From positions 1 to 11,664 of the forward strand of contig JAITEJ010000011.1 in NCBI GenBank assembly GCA_031282095.1: DNA of 11,664 nucleotides, in the 5' to 3' direction. Below are positions 1 to 7,004 of this stretch, in pieces. Below the pieces are notes generated by a model. It saw only the letters and a program-made list of their open reading frames with translations, was not told the DNA's origin and did not search any database. The translations under genes and the position numbers were made by a program. Numbering within the stretch: the first letter of the stretch is position 1; each line of letters opens with the position of its first letter. This stretch comes from Clostridiales bacterium (GTDB lineage: Bacteria > Bacillota_A > Clostridia > Christensenellales > CAG-917).

Positions 1-151
1 GTTCCGATCAGACAACACTGTAATCTTTTGTCCCGAACGCCGCAAAGGATAGTGGAATTTGTTCCGATCAGACAACACTGTAATCTTTTGTCCCGAACGC
101 CGCGAAAGATAGTGGAACCTGTTCCGATCAGACAACACTGTAATCTTTTGT
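1..151. repeat. 60-bp tandem direct repeat, 2.5 copies
   Basis: Copies lie at 1-60, 61-120 and 121-151, where the third breaks off. The two full copies differ at only four positions, all transitions, so the duplication is recent. The array is cut by the window edge and may continue upstream. Because 60 is a multiple of three, the first frame stays open from base 1 to 309 and would give a 20-residue repeat (VPIRQHCNLL and so on), but no start with a ribosome-binding site is seen and the frame runs on into a degenerate duplication. I therefore do not call it a gene. At the junction of copies 2 and 3 lies the dyad GGAAC-CT-GTTCC (114-125); the copy 1/2 junction has an imperfect version. By analogy with the other spacers here, this may be the multiplied 3' edge of the gene upstream. 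Confidence 0.95.
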
Positions 152-180
152 TGAAAATCTATGAAGGAGCCGATGGAAAA

Positions 181-360
181 ATCCTGAAAATGCAACAAAA
201 ATCTCAATCGGCGGGGATTCGGCGACTGTTCGCGCCAATAACGGGCCGAACCGAAAATCAACGGAGAGAGCGGCGTGAAGATTCTGAAAAACGCGGCAAA
301 AAATCTTAATTTCTCGGAATTCAGCGTCTATTCGCGCCGCGCGACGGCACGGAGGTTAAT
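181..360. repeat. degenerate 100-bp tandem duplication upstream of trpE
   Basis: Bases from 181 (ATCCTGAAAA) realign with bases from 281 (ATTCTGAAAA). The likeness runs through AAAAATCT/AAAAATCTTAAT, GGATTCGGCG/GGAATTCAGCG and CTGTTCGCGCC/CTATTCGCGCC. The second copy ends in the trpE SD (GGAGG, 351-355); the first has an ACGGAGAG remnant near 261 at the corresponding place. The alignment was made by eye and is clear in the first 50 bases, weaker after. No leader peptide with tandem Trp codons, no T-box core and no convincing promoter was found in 152-360. Confidence 0.65.
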
Positions 361-1830
361 ATGCAAATAACAAAACCGTCTTTAACGGAAATAAAAAAAT
401 ATGCGGAAAAATATCCGCTCTGTCCCGTGTACCGCCGTTTGCCGGAGGGTGTGCGAGAGCCTTTGGAAGTATTCAAGGCGTTGAAAAGATTAAGCCGTCA
501 CTGCTACATACTTGAAAGCTTGGAGGCGTCGGGCGACCGCGGACGTTACACATTTTTGGGATACGATCCTAAACTGGAGGTGACTTGCGCGAACGGTCTG
601 TTGCGGATAAAAAACGGAACGTCGATAGAGATTAAAACATACGAGCCCGACGTATACATAAAGAAAATCTTAGATGACAATCTCGCGCCGGACATAGACG
701 AGCTGCCGCCGTTCGCGGGAGGATTGCTGGGATATTTCTCTTACGACTACATAAAGTACCGTGAGAAAAGCCTGAAACTCGACGCGGCAAACGGAGAAAG
801 CTTTAACGACGCCGACCTCATGCTTTTCGACAAAGTCATAGCCTACGATCATGAACGCCGCGAAATACTGCTTATCGTAAATATCCGTACCGACGAGGCG
901 GCGGAAAATTACAACCGCGCGCTGACGGAGATGGATCAGTTGGAACGTATCGTAAGAAACGGCGAAACGGAAAAAATCCCCACGCTTAAATTAAATTCCG
1001 AATTCAGACCGCTGTTCGGCAAGGAAGAGTACTGTCAAATGGTGACACGCACAAAGGAGCGCATTCACGAGGGCGACATATTTCAGGCGGTACTGTCCAA
1101 CGCATACGACGCCGACGCGGACGGCAGCCTGTTCGGCGCGTACGGCATTCTGCGGCGGATAAATCCGTCGCCTTATATGTTCTATTTAAGCGGCGACCAA
1201 ACGGAAATCGCGGGAGCGTCGCCGGAAACCCTGATAAGGCTACGCGGCGGCCGCGTCTCCACTTATCCGCTTGCGGGAACCCGTCGGCGCGGTAAAACGC
1301 GCGAAGAGGACGACGCGTTGGAGCGCGAATTGCTGAACGATCCGAAAGAGCTCGCAGAGCATAACATGCTTGTCGATTTAGGAAGAAACGACATAGGACG
1401 CGTGGCTGAGTTCGGCACGGTCAAGGTGGAGGACTATCTGACCGTACGTCGTTTTTCCCATGTCATGCATATAGGATCCACCGTCGCGGGCAAGCTTAAA
1501 GACGGCGAAACGGCGTTGAGCGCTTTAGAGTCGGTGCTTCCCGCGGGTACCTTATCGGGCGCGCCCAAGCTTAAGGCTATGGAGATCATAAACGAGTTGG
1601 AAAACGACAGACGCGGTATATACGGCGGCGCGATAGGATATTTGAGCTTTTCGGGTAGCATGGACACATGCATCGCAATACGCATCGCGTATAAAAGGAA
1701 CGGGCGCGTATTCGTACGCTCAGGCGCGGGAATCGTCGCCGACAGCGTACCCGAAAACGAATACGACGAATGCAATAACAAGGCTAAAGCCGTTCTGAAC
1801 GCGCTTTATGAGGCGGCTAAGGAGATATAA
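361..1830 (+). CDS. trpE: anthranilate synthase component I
   Basis: Converts chorismate to anthranilate using ammonia delivered by TrpG; first committed step of cytoplasmic tryptophan synthesis. The 489-residue length is usual. The N-terminal domain has ILES (50-53), matching the LLES segment of the tryptophan feedback site, and GRYTFLG (61-67). The chorismate-binding domain (about 220-485) has EGDIFQAVLS (237-246), GASPE (285-289), PLAGTRRRG (303-311), DPKELAEHNMLVDLGRND (327-344), LPAGTLSGAPK (393-403), GGAIGY (422-427) and SGAGIVADS (454-462). After VLS the family usually has QR; here it is NA. The ATG is preceded by GGAGG five bases upstream. trpG next door and the trp context argue for TrpE rather than PabB. 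The 3' end of the gene (from about 1762) is repeated twice in the following spacer. Confidence 0.97.
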   Translation: MQITKPSLTEIKKYAEKYPLCPVYRRLPEGVREPLEVFKALKRLSRHCYILESLEASGDRGRYTFLGYDPKLEVTCANGLLRIKNGTSIEIKTYEPDVYIKKILDDNLAPDIDELPPFAGGLLGYFSYDYIKYREKSLKLDAANGESFNDADLMLFDKVIAYDHERREILLIVNIRTDEAAENYNRALTEMDQLERIVRNGETEKIPTLKLNSEFRPLFGKEEYCQMVTRTKERIHEGDIFQAVLSNAYDADADGSLFGAYGILRRINPSPYMFYLSGDQTEIAGASPETLIRLRGGRVSTYPLAGTRRRGKTREEDDALERELLNDPKELAEHNMLVDLGRNDIGRVAEFGTVKVEDYLTVRRFSHVMHIGSTVAGKLKDGETALSALESVLPAGTLSGAPKLKAMEIINELENDRRGIYGGAIGYLSFSGSMDTCIAIRIAYKRNGRVFVRSGAGIVADSVPENEYDECNNKAKAVLNALYEAAKEI

Positions 1831-2110
1831 CCGCTTTAAGCGTACAAGCGGCTTTCGGGCACACCGCAGAGAGATAAATTAATTACGACGGACGCGCATA
1901 TAAAGTCAAAACAGCGCCGTACGCGCTTTATGAGGCGGCGAAAGAAAGACGACCGCAATCGTACAAGCGACTTTCGGGCGTATTGCGGAGAGATAAATTA
2001 ATTACGACGGACGCGCAGATAAAGCTAAAACAGCGCCGTACACTCTTTATGAGGCGGCGGAAGAGAGACGAAGCGAATGTATACCCGGCTTTCGGGCGTA
2101 TTGCGGAGAA
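1762..2110. repeat. decayed tandem array of the trpE 3' end (period about 120 bp)
   Basis: The last about 70 bases of trpE plus its 3' flank recur twice in the spacer. The marker TACGACG sits at 1762, 1884 and 2003, and CTTTATGAGGCGG at 1804, 1926 and 2045, giving periods of 122 and 119. The first extra copy, read without gaps against trpE, would give KVKTAPYALYEAAKER against the true KAKAVLNALYEAAKEI-stop. The element CTTTCGGGC(GTATTGC)GGAG also recurs, and its last occurrence supplies the SD of trpG (GGAGA, 2105-2109). The copies carry no independent gene. The spacer between the trpE stop and the trpG start is 288 nt and is fully accounted for by this array. Confidence 0.92.
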
Positions 2111-2118
2111 ATAATCTT

Positions 2119-2697
2119 ATGATACTGCTAATAGATAACTACGACAGTTTTTCATATAACCTATATCAGCTGATAGGAGCGCTCACTCCCGATGTCGCGG
2201 TTATACGCAACGATGTCTGCACCGTAGACGAAATAGCGTCAATGGATCCCTCGCGTATCATCTTGTCGCCCGGACCGGGGCGACCGGAAAACGCGGGCGT
2301 ATGCATGAGTCTGATCGGCAGATTTGCCGGTATAAAGCCGATATTAGGCGTTTGCCTGGGACATCAAGCAATATGTGAGGCGTTCGGTTCTCCCGTCGTC
2401 TACGCCGCGCGGCAGATGCACGGAAAACAGTCCGATATAGAAATAGACAACGGAAACGAGCTTTTTCGGGGTTTGCCGCCCGTCATAAAGGGCGCTCGTT
2501 ATCACTCGCTTGCGGTCGACGCCGAAAAACTGAAAGAACCCCTCCGAGTGATCGGACGCGCGGACGACGGCGAGATTATGGCGGTTTGCCACCGCGAATA
2601 CGGCGTTTACGGCGTGCAGTTTCACCCCGAATCCATTTTGACGCCGCACGGAAAAACCATAATTCAAAACTTTCTCAGTGTCGGTGCGATGCGGTAA
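2119..2697 (+). CDS. trpG: anthranilate synthase component II, glutamine amidotransferase
   Basis: Class I glutamine amidotransferase subunit: hydrolyses glutamine and passes ammonia to TrpE. 192 residues, the usual size of an unfused TrpG. The N-terminus MILLIDNYDSFSYN is canonical. SPGPG (50-54) is the oxyanion/substrate loop, GVCLGHQ (77-83) carries the nucleophile Cys79, and VQFHPES (166-172) supplies His169 and Glu171 of the triad. I chose ATG 2119 because it gives the canonical N-terminus and has GGAGA nine bases upstream. An in-frame ATG at 2077 would add 14 residues encoded by decayed trpE repeat and lacks family support. The subunit may also serve PabB for folate synthesis, as happens in Bacillus subtilis; nothing here decides that. 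The stop is 37 nt before trpD, the only ordinary short gap in the operon. Confidence 0.96.
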   Translation: MILLIDNYDSFSYNLYQLIGALTPDVAVIRNDVCTVDEIASMDPSRIILSPGPGRPENAGVCMSLIGRFAGIKPILGVCLGHQAICEAFGSPVVYAARQMHGKQSDIEIDNGNELFRGLPPVIKGARYHSLAVDAEKLKEPLRVIGRADDGEIMAVCHREYGVYGVQFHPESILTPHGKTIIQNFLSVGAMR

Positions 2698-2734
2698 AAT
2701 AAGATTTTTTATTATCTTTAAGAGGTAGATTTAT

Positions 2735-3745
2735 ATGATAAAAGAAGCTATAATGAAAGCGGCAAACCGCGAAAATCTCGATTATGAAATGTCGGAAGCC
2801 GTAATGCACGAAATTATGAACGGTCAGGCGACCGAGATACAAATGGCGGCGTTTCTCACGGCAATGTCTATGAAAGGGGAAACGATAGACGAGATAACGG
2901 CTTCCGCGGCGGGTATGCGCAAGCATTGCGTACGTTTACTGCATGATCTCGACGTTCTCGAAATTGTGGGAACTGGGGGCGACAAATCAAACTCGTTCAA
3001 CATTTCCACAACCTCGTCCATAATAATCTCCGCCGCGGGGATTCCCGTCGCCAAGCACGGTAACCGCGCCGCGTCAAGCAAAAGCGGCGCCGCCGACGTT
3101 CTCGAAGCATTGGGCGTGAATATTCTGGCGACACCGGACGTGAGTTTACGTTTGCTGAACGAAATAAACCTATGCTTTCTGTTTGCGCAAAACTATCACA
3201 TCGCCATGAGATACGTCGCGCCGGTACGCCGCGCGTTGGGCATAAGGACTATTTTCAACATACTCGGACCGTTGGTCAACCCCGCGGGGGCGCAAATGCA
3301 ATTGCTTGGGGTATACGACGAGGATTTAGTGGAACCGATGGCGAAGGTGTTGTCAAATTTGGGGGTACGGCGCGCGTTGGTCGTTTACGGGCGCGACGGA
3401 TTGGACGAAATTTCCATGAGCACGCTCACAAGCGTATGCGAGGTACGCGACGGAACATTCCGTTCATATGTGCTCGATCCGCGCGATTACGGCTTTAAAC
3501 TGCACGATAAAGCAGCGTTAACGGGAGGTACGCCGAAGGAAAACGCGGCTATTACCCGTGCGGTGCTGAACGGAGAGCGCGGCGCGAAACGCGACGCGGT
3601 GCTATTTAATTCCGCCGCCGCAATTTATTTGGCAAAAGACGGCATCGGGTTAGAGGACGCGTTGAAAACGGCGGAAAATATCGTGGATTCAGGACGCGCG
3701 AACGAACAGCTTGAAAAATTCATAGAGCTTTCAAACCTATATTGA
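2735..3745 (+). CDS. trpD: anthranilate phosphoribosyltransferase
   Basis: Transfers phosphoribose from PRPP to anthranilate, second step of the pathway. 336 residues, normal for the unfused family. The small N-terminal helical domain (about 1-70) is followed by the PRPP-binding GTGGD (79-83), NISTT (89-93), and KHGNRAASSKSGAAD (107-121), which contains the His and Asn that contact anthranilate. RRALGIRTIFNILGPL (165-180) carries the substrate-binding Arg. DGLDEIS near residue 228 is the metal/PRPP segment. AGAGG (2721-2725) lies nine bases before the ATG. The enzyme is not fused to TrpG, unlike in enterobacteria. A compact GC hairpin directly follows the stop codon. Confidence 0.97.
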   Translation: MIKEAIMKAANRENLDYEMSEAVMHEIMNGQATEIQMAAFLTAMSMKGETIDEITASAAGMRKHCVRLLHDLDVLEIVGTGGDKSNSFNISTTSSIIISAAGIPVAKHGNRAASSKSGAADVLEALGVNILATPDVSLRLLNEINLCFLFAQNYHIAMRYVAPVRRALGIRTIFNILGPLVNPAGAQMQLLGVYDEDLVEPMAKVLSNLGVRRALVVYGRDGLDEISMSTLTSVCEVRDGTFRSYVLDPRDYGFKLHDKAALTGGTPKENAAITRAVLNGERGAKRDAVLFNSAAAIYLAKDGIGLEDALKTAENIVDSGRANEQLEKFIELSNLY

Positions 3746-3747
3746 CC

Positions 3748-3761
3748 GGCGGAAGACCGCC
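3748..3761 (+). other. small GC hairpin just after trpD stop
   Basis: GGCGG-AAGA-CCGCC begins two bases after the trpD TGA. It has a perfect 5-bp GC stem and a 4-nt loop with no T-run, so it is not a terminator. It could protect a processed 3' end or insulate translation. This is speculative; such short stems also occur by chance. Confidence 0.3.
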
Positions 3762-3780
3762 TCAGAAAGTGCGAACGATA

Positions 3781-3985
3781 AGGACGATATATGCCGGATA
3801 TTTCAGCGTAAGATACGCCGAAACGCGCAATAACACGAAAAAAATGAGCGGAAAGCCTGAAAAAAACCATATTACCGAAACTATTCCGATCGGAATAAAT
3901 CTCCTGCGGAGGACGCGGATAATATATGATACTTGATACCTTGGTGCAAAGCACATTGAAACGCGTAGCCGCCGAAAAAGAGCGT
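3781..3985. repeat. probable decayed duplicate of the trpC translation start region
   Basis: AGGACG-ATATATG (3781-3792) in the spacer resembles AGGACGCGGATAATATATG (3910-3928) at the trpC start, and GAAACGCG at 3820 recurs at 3958 inside trpC, followed in both by A-rich stretches (CGAAAAA). The offsets are 129 and 138, so an indel of about 9 bases is needed. The copy's ATG (3790) reads only MPDISA before a stop. This is the weakest of the boundary duplications in the operon. It is supported mainly by its agreement with the clearer cases at trpF and trpA. Confidence 0.45.
3883..3913 (+). promoter_or_regulatory. palindrome and occluded SD before trpC
   Basis: ATTCCGATCGGAAT (3883-3896) is a perfect 14-base palindrome. 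Ten bases further, CTCC-TGC-GGAG pairs the SD of trpC (GGAGGA, 3908-3913) with an upstream CTCC. The SD lies 12 bases from the ATG, longer than the usual 5-9. Together this suggests reduced or structure-controlled initiation of trpC, but no regulator is identified. Confidence 0.3.
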
Positions 3986-4714
3986 GCGCCGAAAAAAGCG
4001 GTCGCGGAACAAGCGCTCGCGTTAAACTCCGCGACGGATTTTCCGTTCGAGCGCGCGCTTAAACGAAAAAATATCTCATTTATATGCGAGGTCAAAAGGG
4101 CGTCGCCGTCCAAAGGCATTATCAGCGCGGATTTTCCCTACGTCGATATTGCGAAGGACTACGAAAGCGCGGGAGCGGACGCCTTATCGGTTCTTACCGA
4201 GCCGGAGTTCTTTAAAGGCAGCGACACCTATTTGGAAGAAATATCCCGTGCGGTAACACTGCCCGTTCTACGCAAGGATTTTATCGTAGACACCTATCAA
4301 ATTTATCGGGCGCGCCTGTTAAACGCTTCCGCCGTTTTATTGATATGCGCGGTTTTGGAAGACGGATTGCTGCGGGAATGCCTGGACGCCGCGCACTCGC
4401 TGGGACTCTCCGCGCTCGTAGAAGCGCACGACGAAAACGAAATAAAAAGAGGACTGTCGGCGGGCGCGCGTATAATCGGCGTTAACAACCGCGACTTAAG
4501 AACTTTTTCCGTAGATTTGTCTTTGAGTTTGCGTTTGAGGGAATTTGTCCCTCCCGAAACTCTCTTCGTTTCCGAAAGCGGCATAAACTCGCGCGCGGAT
4601 ATAGAACGGTTGGAGGCAAACGGCGCGGACGCCGTTCTTATAGGAGAAGCGTTAATGCGCGCGCCCGACAGGGGTAAATATCTGCGCGTATTAAAAGGTG
4701 AAGAAAGCCTGTAA
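3926..4714 (+). CDS. trpC: indole-3-glycerol phosphate synthase
   Basis: Closes the indole ring of CdRP with loss of CO2 and water, the step before tryptophan synthase. 262 residues, a complete single-domain TIM barrel, not fused to TrpF. The catalytic signature is intact: CEVKRASPSKG (54-64) with Glu55 and Lys57, VLRKDFI (114-120) with the general-acid Lys117, VEAH (165-168) with Glu166, GVNNRDL (185-191) with Asn187, SESGI (216-220) and the phosphate-site GE (240-241). ATG 3926 gives the expected N-terminal helix (LDTLVQSTLKR). Its SD is rather distant and may be paired (see the preceding site). The gene is followed by an array of decayed trpF starts rather than directly by trpF. Confidence 0.96.
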   Translation: MILDTLVQSTLKRVAAEKERAPKKAVAEQALALNSATDFPFERALKRKNISFICEVKRASPSKGIISADFPYVDIAKDYESAGADALSVLTEPEFFKGSDTYLEEISRAVTLPVLRKDFIVDTYQIYRARLLNASAVLLICAVLEDGLLRECLDAAHSLGLSALVEAHDENEIKRGLSAGARIIGVNNRDLRTFSVDLSLSLRLREFVPPETLFVSESGINSRADIERLEANGADAVLIGEALMRAPDRGKYLRVLKGEESL

Positions 4715-4730
4715 AATGCGAAAAGAAGAT

Positions 4731-4802
4731 ATGAAAATTTGCGGATTTTGCCACAGCGTCCGACACACGTTGTATTTAAAAACCGCCGAAAGACAGAGCT
4801 GA
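4731..4802 (+). pseudogene. 23-codon decayed copy of the trpF start
   Basis: An ATG 17 bases after the trpC stop opens MKICGFCHSV and ends after 23 codons. Its start matches the true TrpF N-terminus (MKIKICGLFRND) after loss of two codons, and the DNA similarity continues to about codon 18. A GAAAAGAAG stretch upstream could act as a weak SD, so ribosomes may initiate here. I regard it as a relic of duplication and not as a functional peptide, though a role in coupling trpC and trpF translation cannot be excluded. Confidence 0.4.
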
Positions 4803-5015
4803 AATAAAGACATACGGCTTACCATTGCGGCGTATACCCGCCGTTTTAAAAGCCGGCTGAAAGTAATGCTCCTGAAAATAAAATCCCCGACTTGTTCCAC
4901 TGTGTTCGCCGCTCGCTGCGCCTAAGAGCCGATAAGAATAAAGTTTATGAAAATAAAGATCTGCGGTTTATTCCGCAACGACGATATAGACTATGTAAAC
5001 GCCGCTACGCCGGAT
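4731..5015. repeat. four-copy tandem array of the trpF 5' end (period 68-75 bp)
   Basis: Copies begin at 4731 (ATGAAAATTTGCGG), 4799 (CTGAAATAAAGACATACGG), 4872 (CTGAAAATAAAATCCCCG) and 4947 (ATGAAAATAAAGATCTGCGG). The last is the working trpF start. Each copy continues with a TTATTCC- or TTGTTCC-like segment, then a GCCG-containing segment, then a purine-rich A(A/G)AGCCG...GAAAG tail that precedes the next start. In copies 2 and 3 the ATG has become CTG. The array fills the whole 232-nt trpC-trpF spacer. Confidence 0.85.
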
Positions 5016-5606
5016 TACGCGGGATTCGTGTTTGCGGAAGCAAGCCGCCGCCGCGTTTCTTTCAATGCGGCAATAAGCTTACGCGGACGGCTACGAGACG
5101 GGATAGCGCCGGTGGGCGTATTCGTAAACGCCGCCGTCGGGGATATAGAACGCCTTTACTTATGCGGCGCGATAGCCTTAGCCCAACTGCACGGAGATGA
5201 AAGCGAGGACTATATAAAGGAATTGAAAGCCCGTTGCGGAATATCTGTCATAAAAGCGGTGCGCATGGAAAGCGCGGACGATATTAAGCGCGCGGAGATG
5301 CTCTCCGCCGACTTTCTGTTGCTGGACAACGGCAAAGGCGGCACGGGACAAGCTTTCGATTGGTCGCTGATAGGAAACGTCGGAAAACCCTATTTTCTCG
5401 CGGGCGGCATAGGTCTTCACAATATCGCGGACGCGTTAAAAATAACTCCCGCTCCGTTCGCATTGGACATAAGCGGCGGCGCGGAAACCGACGGCGTAAA
5501 AAATGCGGTTAAAATAGCCGCTTTGACGACCGCCGTACACGGTTTTCGCAAAAATCGGCGCGACGACGAGATTATTCGACCACGCGTTGAAGAAACCGAC
5601 ATATAA
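4947..5606 (+). CDS. trpF: phosphoribosylanthranilate isomerase
   Basis: Amadori isomerisation of PRA to CdRP in the cytoplasm. KICG (4-7) carries the catalytic base Cys6, QLHGDE (80-85) is a family motif, and LLLDN...GGTG (125-134) holds the catalytic acid Asp127. LAGGI (151-155) and LDISGGAE (173-180) form the phosphate site; the family more often has SSGVE there. At 219 residues it is longer than the usual 200-210. The extra C-terminal tail after about residue 197 (HGFRKNRRDDEI...) is rich in charged residues and is encoded by DNA that is repeated downstream, so it may be a by-product of the duplication process. The ribosome-binding site is poor (GATAAGAATAAAG). The start is fixed by the family N-terminus. 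Confidence 0.95.
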   Translation: MKIKICGLFRNDDIDYVNAATPDYAGFVFAEASRRRVSFNAAISLRGRLRDGIAPVGVFVNAAVGDIERLYLCGAIALAQLHGDESEDYIKELKARCGISVIKAVRMESADDIKRAEMLSADFLLLDNGKGGTGQAFDWSLIGNVGKPYFLAGGIGLHNIADALKITPAPFALDISGGAETDGVKNAVKIAALTTAVHGFRKNRRDDEIIRPRVEETDI

Positions 5607-5810
5607 AATAAATGCTAGGATAATACGATTAAAAAACCGCTTTGACCGTTGCCGCGCACGGTTTTAACAAAATCGGCGCAACGATGAGATGATATAACCA
5701 TGCGTCAAAGTCCACCGCGCACGGTTTTAACAAAAACCGGCGCGACGACGAAATTCCCCAGCCATGCGTTGAGGAAAACAATAAGTAAAATAACCTTAAA
5801 AATAAGGAAG
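5521..5810. repeat. decayed tandem array of the trpF 3' end
   Basis: The end of trpF plus flank recurs twice. CCGTACACGGTTTT (5533) in the gene corresponds to CCGCGCACGGTTTTAACAAAA at 5652 and 5715, each followed by (C)CGGCGC(G/A)ACGA. CCACGCGTTGAAGAAA (5580-5595), including the trpF end, returns as CCATGCGTTGAGGAAA (5763-5778) with an ATAAGTAAAATAA tail matching ATATAAAATAA. The middle copy is shortened (period 63 against 119). The last copy merges into the trpB ribosome-binding site (AAGGAAG, 5804-5810). The 211-nt trpF-trpB spacer contains nothing else that I recognise. Confidence 0.9.
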
Positions 5811-5817
5811 TATTATT

Positions 5818-7002
5818 ATGTCGAAAGGAAGATTCGGAAACTTCGGAGGACAGTATATCCCCGAAACGCTGATGAACGAAATAATCCGCTTGGAAGAAGC
5901 GTACGAGTTCTATCGGAACGACGCGGCTTTCCAAAAAGAGCTGCACGATTTGTTTAAAGACTACGCGGGACGCCCGTCGCTTCTTTACTTTGCCGAAAAG
6001 ATGACCGCGGACTTGGGCGGCGCTAAGATTTTCTTAAAGCGCGAGGACTTGAACCACACCGGCTCTCACAAAATCAACAACGTTCTCGGGCAGGCTCTGC
6101 TTGCCAAAAGATTGGGGAAAACGCGCGTAATCGCCGAAACTGGGGCCGGACAGCACGGCGTAGCGACGGCGACGGCGGCGGCTCTTCTCGGTCTTTCCTG
6201 CGAGATCTTCATGGGCAAAGAGGATACCGAGCGTCAGGCGCTGAACGTGTACCGTATGGAGCTTTTGGGCGCGAAGGTTCACTCCGTCACAAGCGGCACG
6301 ATGACGCTCAAAGACGCCGTAAACGAAACCATGCGCGAATGGGCGACGCGGGTGTCCGACACTCACTATATTTTGGGCACCGTCATGGGTCCGCATCCGT
6401 TTCCGACGATTGTACGCGATTTTCAAAGCGTAATAAGCCGTGAAGCCCGCGAGCAGATTTTGCAAGCCACCGGACGCCTGCCCAAGGCGGTCATAGCGTG
6501 CGTAGGCGGCGGCAGTAACGCTATGGGTATGTTCTATAACTTCATCCCCGACAAGGACGTCCGTTTGATCGGCTGCGAGGCGGCGGGCTTAGGCGTGGAA
6601 ACCGGAAAGCACGCGGCGACGATCACCAAAGGCGAAGTAGGTGTCTTTCACGGCATGAAATCCTATTTCTGTCAAAACGAAGAAGGACAGATAGCCCCCG
6701 TCTATTCCATATCCGCGGGGCTCGACTATCCGGGGATAGGACCCGAACACGCCTATCTCCACGATATGGGACGCGCGGAATATGTCGCGGTAACCGACGC
6801 GCAAGCCGTTTCGGCGTTTGAGTACATAGCCCGCACGGAGGGTATAATCGCCGCTATAGAAAGCTCTCACGCTATAGCGTACGCAAGGGAACTCGCCCCG
6901 CGACTGTCGCCCGAAGACAGCGTAATAGTTTGCGTTTCCGGTCGCGGGGATAAGGACGTAGCGGCTATAGCGCGGTATAAAGGAATCAAATTATACGAAT
7001 AA
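5818..7002 (+). CDS. trpB: tryptophan synthase beta chain
   Basis: PLP enzyme joining indole and serine to give tryptophan; works as an alpha2-beta2 complex with TrpA. 394 residues, the TrpB1 length. [14 protein letters not shown] (6-19) is the canonical start. HKINN (84-88) holds the PLP Lys85. ETGAGQHG (107-114) carries the catalytic Glu107, and GGGSNA (230-235) binds the cofactor phosphate. [11 protein letters not shown] (302-312) and SGRGDKD (374-380), with the Ser that contacts the pyridine nitrogen, are intact. The ATG follows AAGGAAG at a good distance. The gene is more conserved than its neighbours, as expected. The trpA gene follows, but after a 214-nt spacer instead of the tight coupling common for this pair. 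Confidence 0.98.
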   Translation: MSKGRFGNFGGQYIPETLMNEIIRLEEAYEFYRNDAAFQKELHDLFKDYAGRPSLLYFAEKMTADLGGAKIFLKREDLNHTGSHKINNVLGQALLAKRLGKTRVIAETGAGQHGVATATAAALLGLSCEIFMGKEDTERQALNVYRMELLGAKVHSVTSGTMTLKDAVNETMREWATRVSDTHYILGTVMGPHPFPTIVRDFQSVISREAREQILQATGRLPKAVIACVGGGSNAMGMFYNFIPDKDVRLIGCEAAGLGVETGKHAATITKGEVGVFHGMKSYFCQNEEGQIAPVYSISAGLDYPGIGPEHAYLHDMGRAEYVAVTDAQAVSAFEYIARTEGIIAAIESSHAIAYARELAPRLSPEDSVIVCVSGRGDKDVAAIARYKGIKLYE

Positions 7003-7004
7003 AC

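Noticed and set aside
59..86. Promoter in the 60-bp repeat (TTGTTC-16-TAATCT)
   Set aside because: The -35 box matches only in its first three bases, and the third copy loses even that; too weak to call.
28..309. A 93-codon frame with 20-residue repeats before trpE, starting at TTG
   Set aside because: It is open only because a 60-bp repeat happens to be a multiple of three. There is no SD, no family likeness, and its second half runs through a degenerate duplication.
2077..2118. Earlier ATG for trpG adding 14 residues
   Set aside because: The extra codons are decayed trpE repeat. The family N-terminus begins at MILLIDNYDSF, and GGAGA is well placed for 2119.
3625..4119. 164-codon minus-strand frame across the trpD-trpC spacer
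   Set aside because: It overlaps the conserved ends of trpD and trpC on the other strand and has no recognisable motif.
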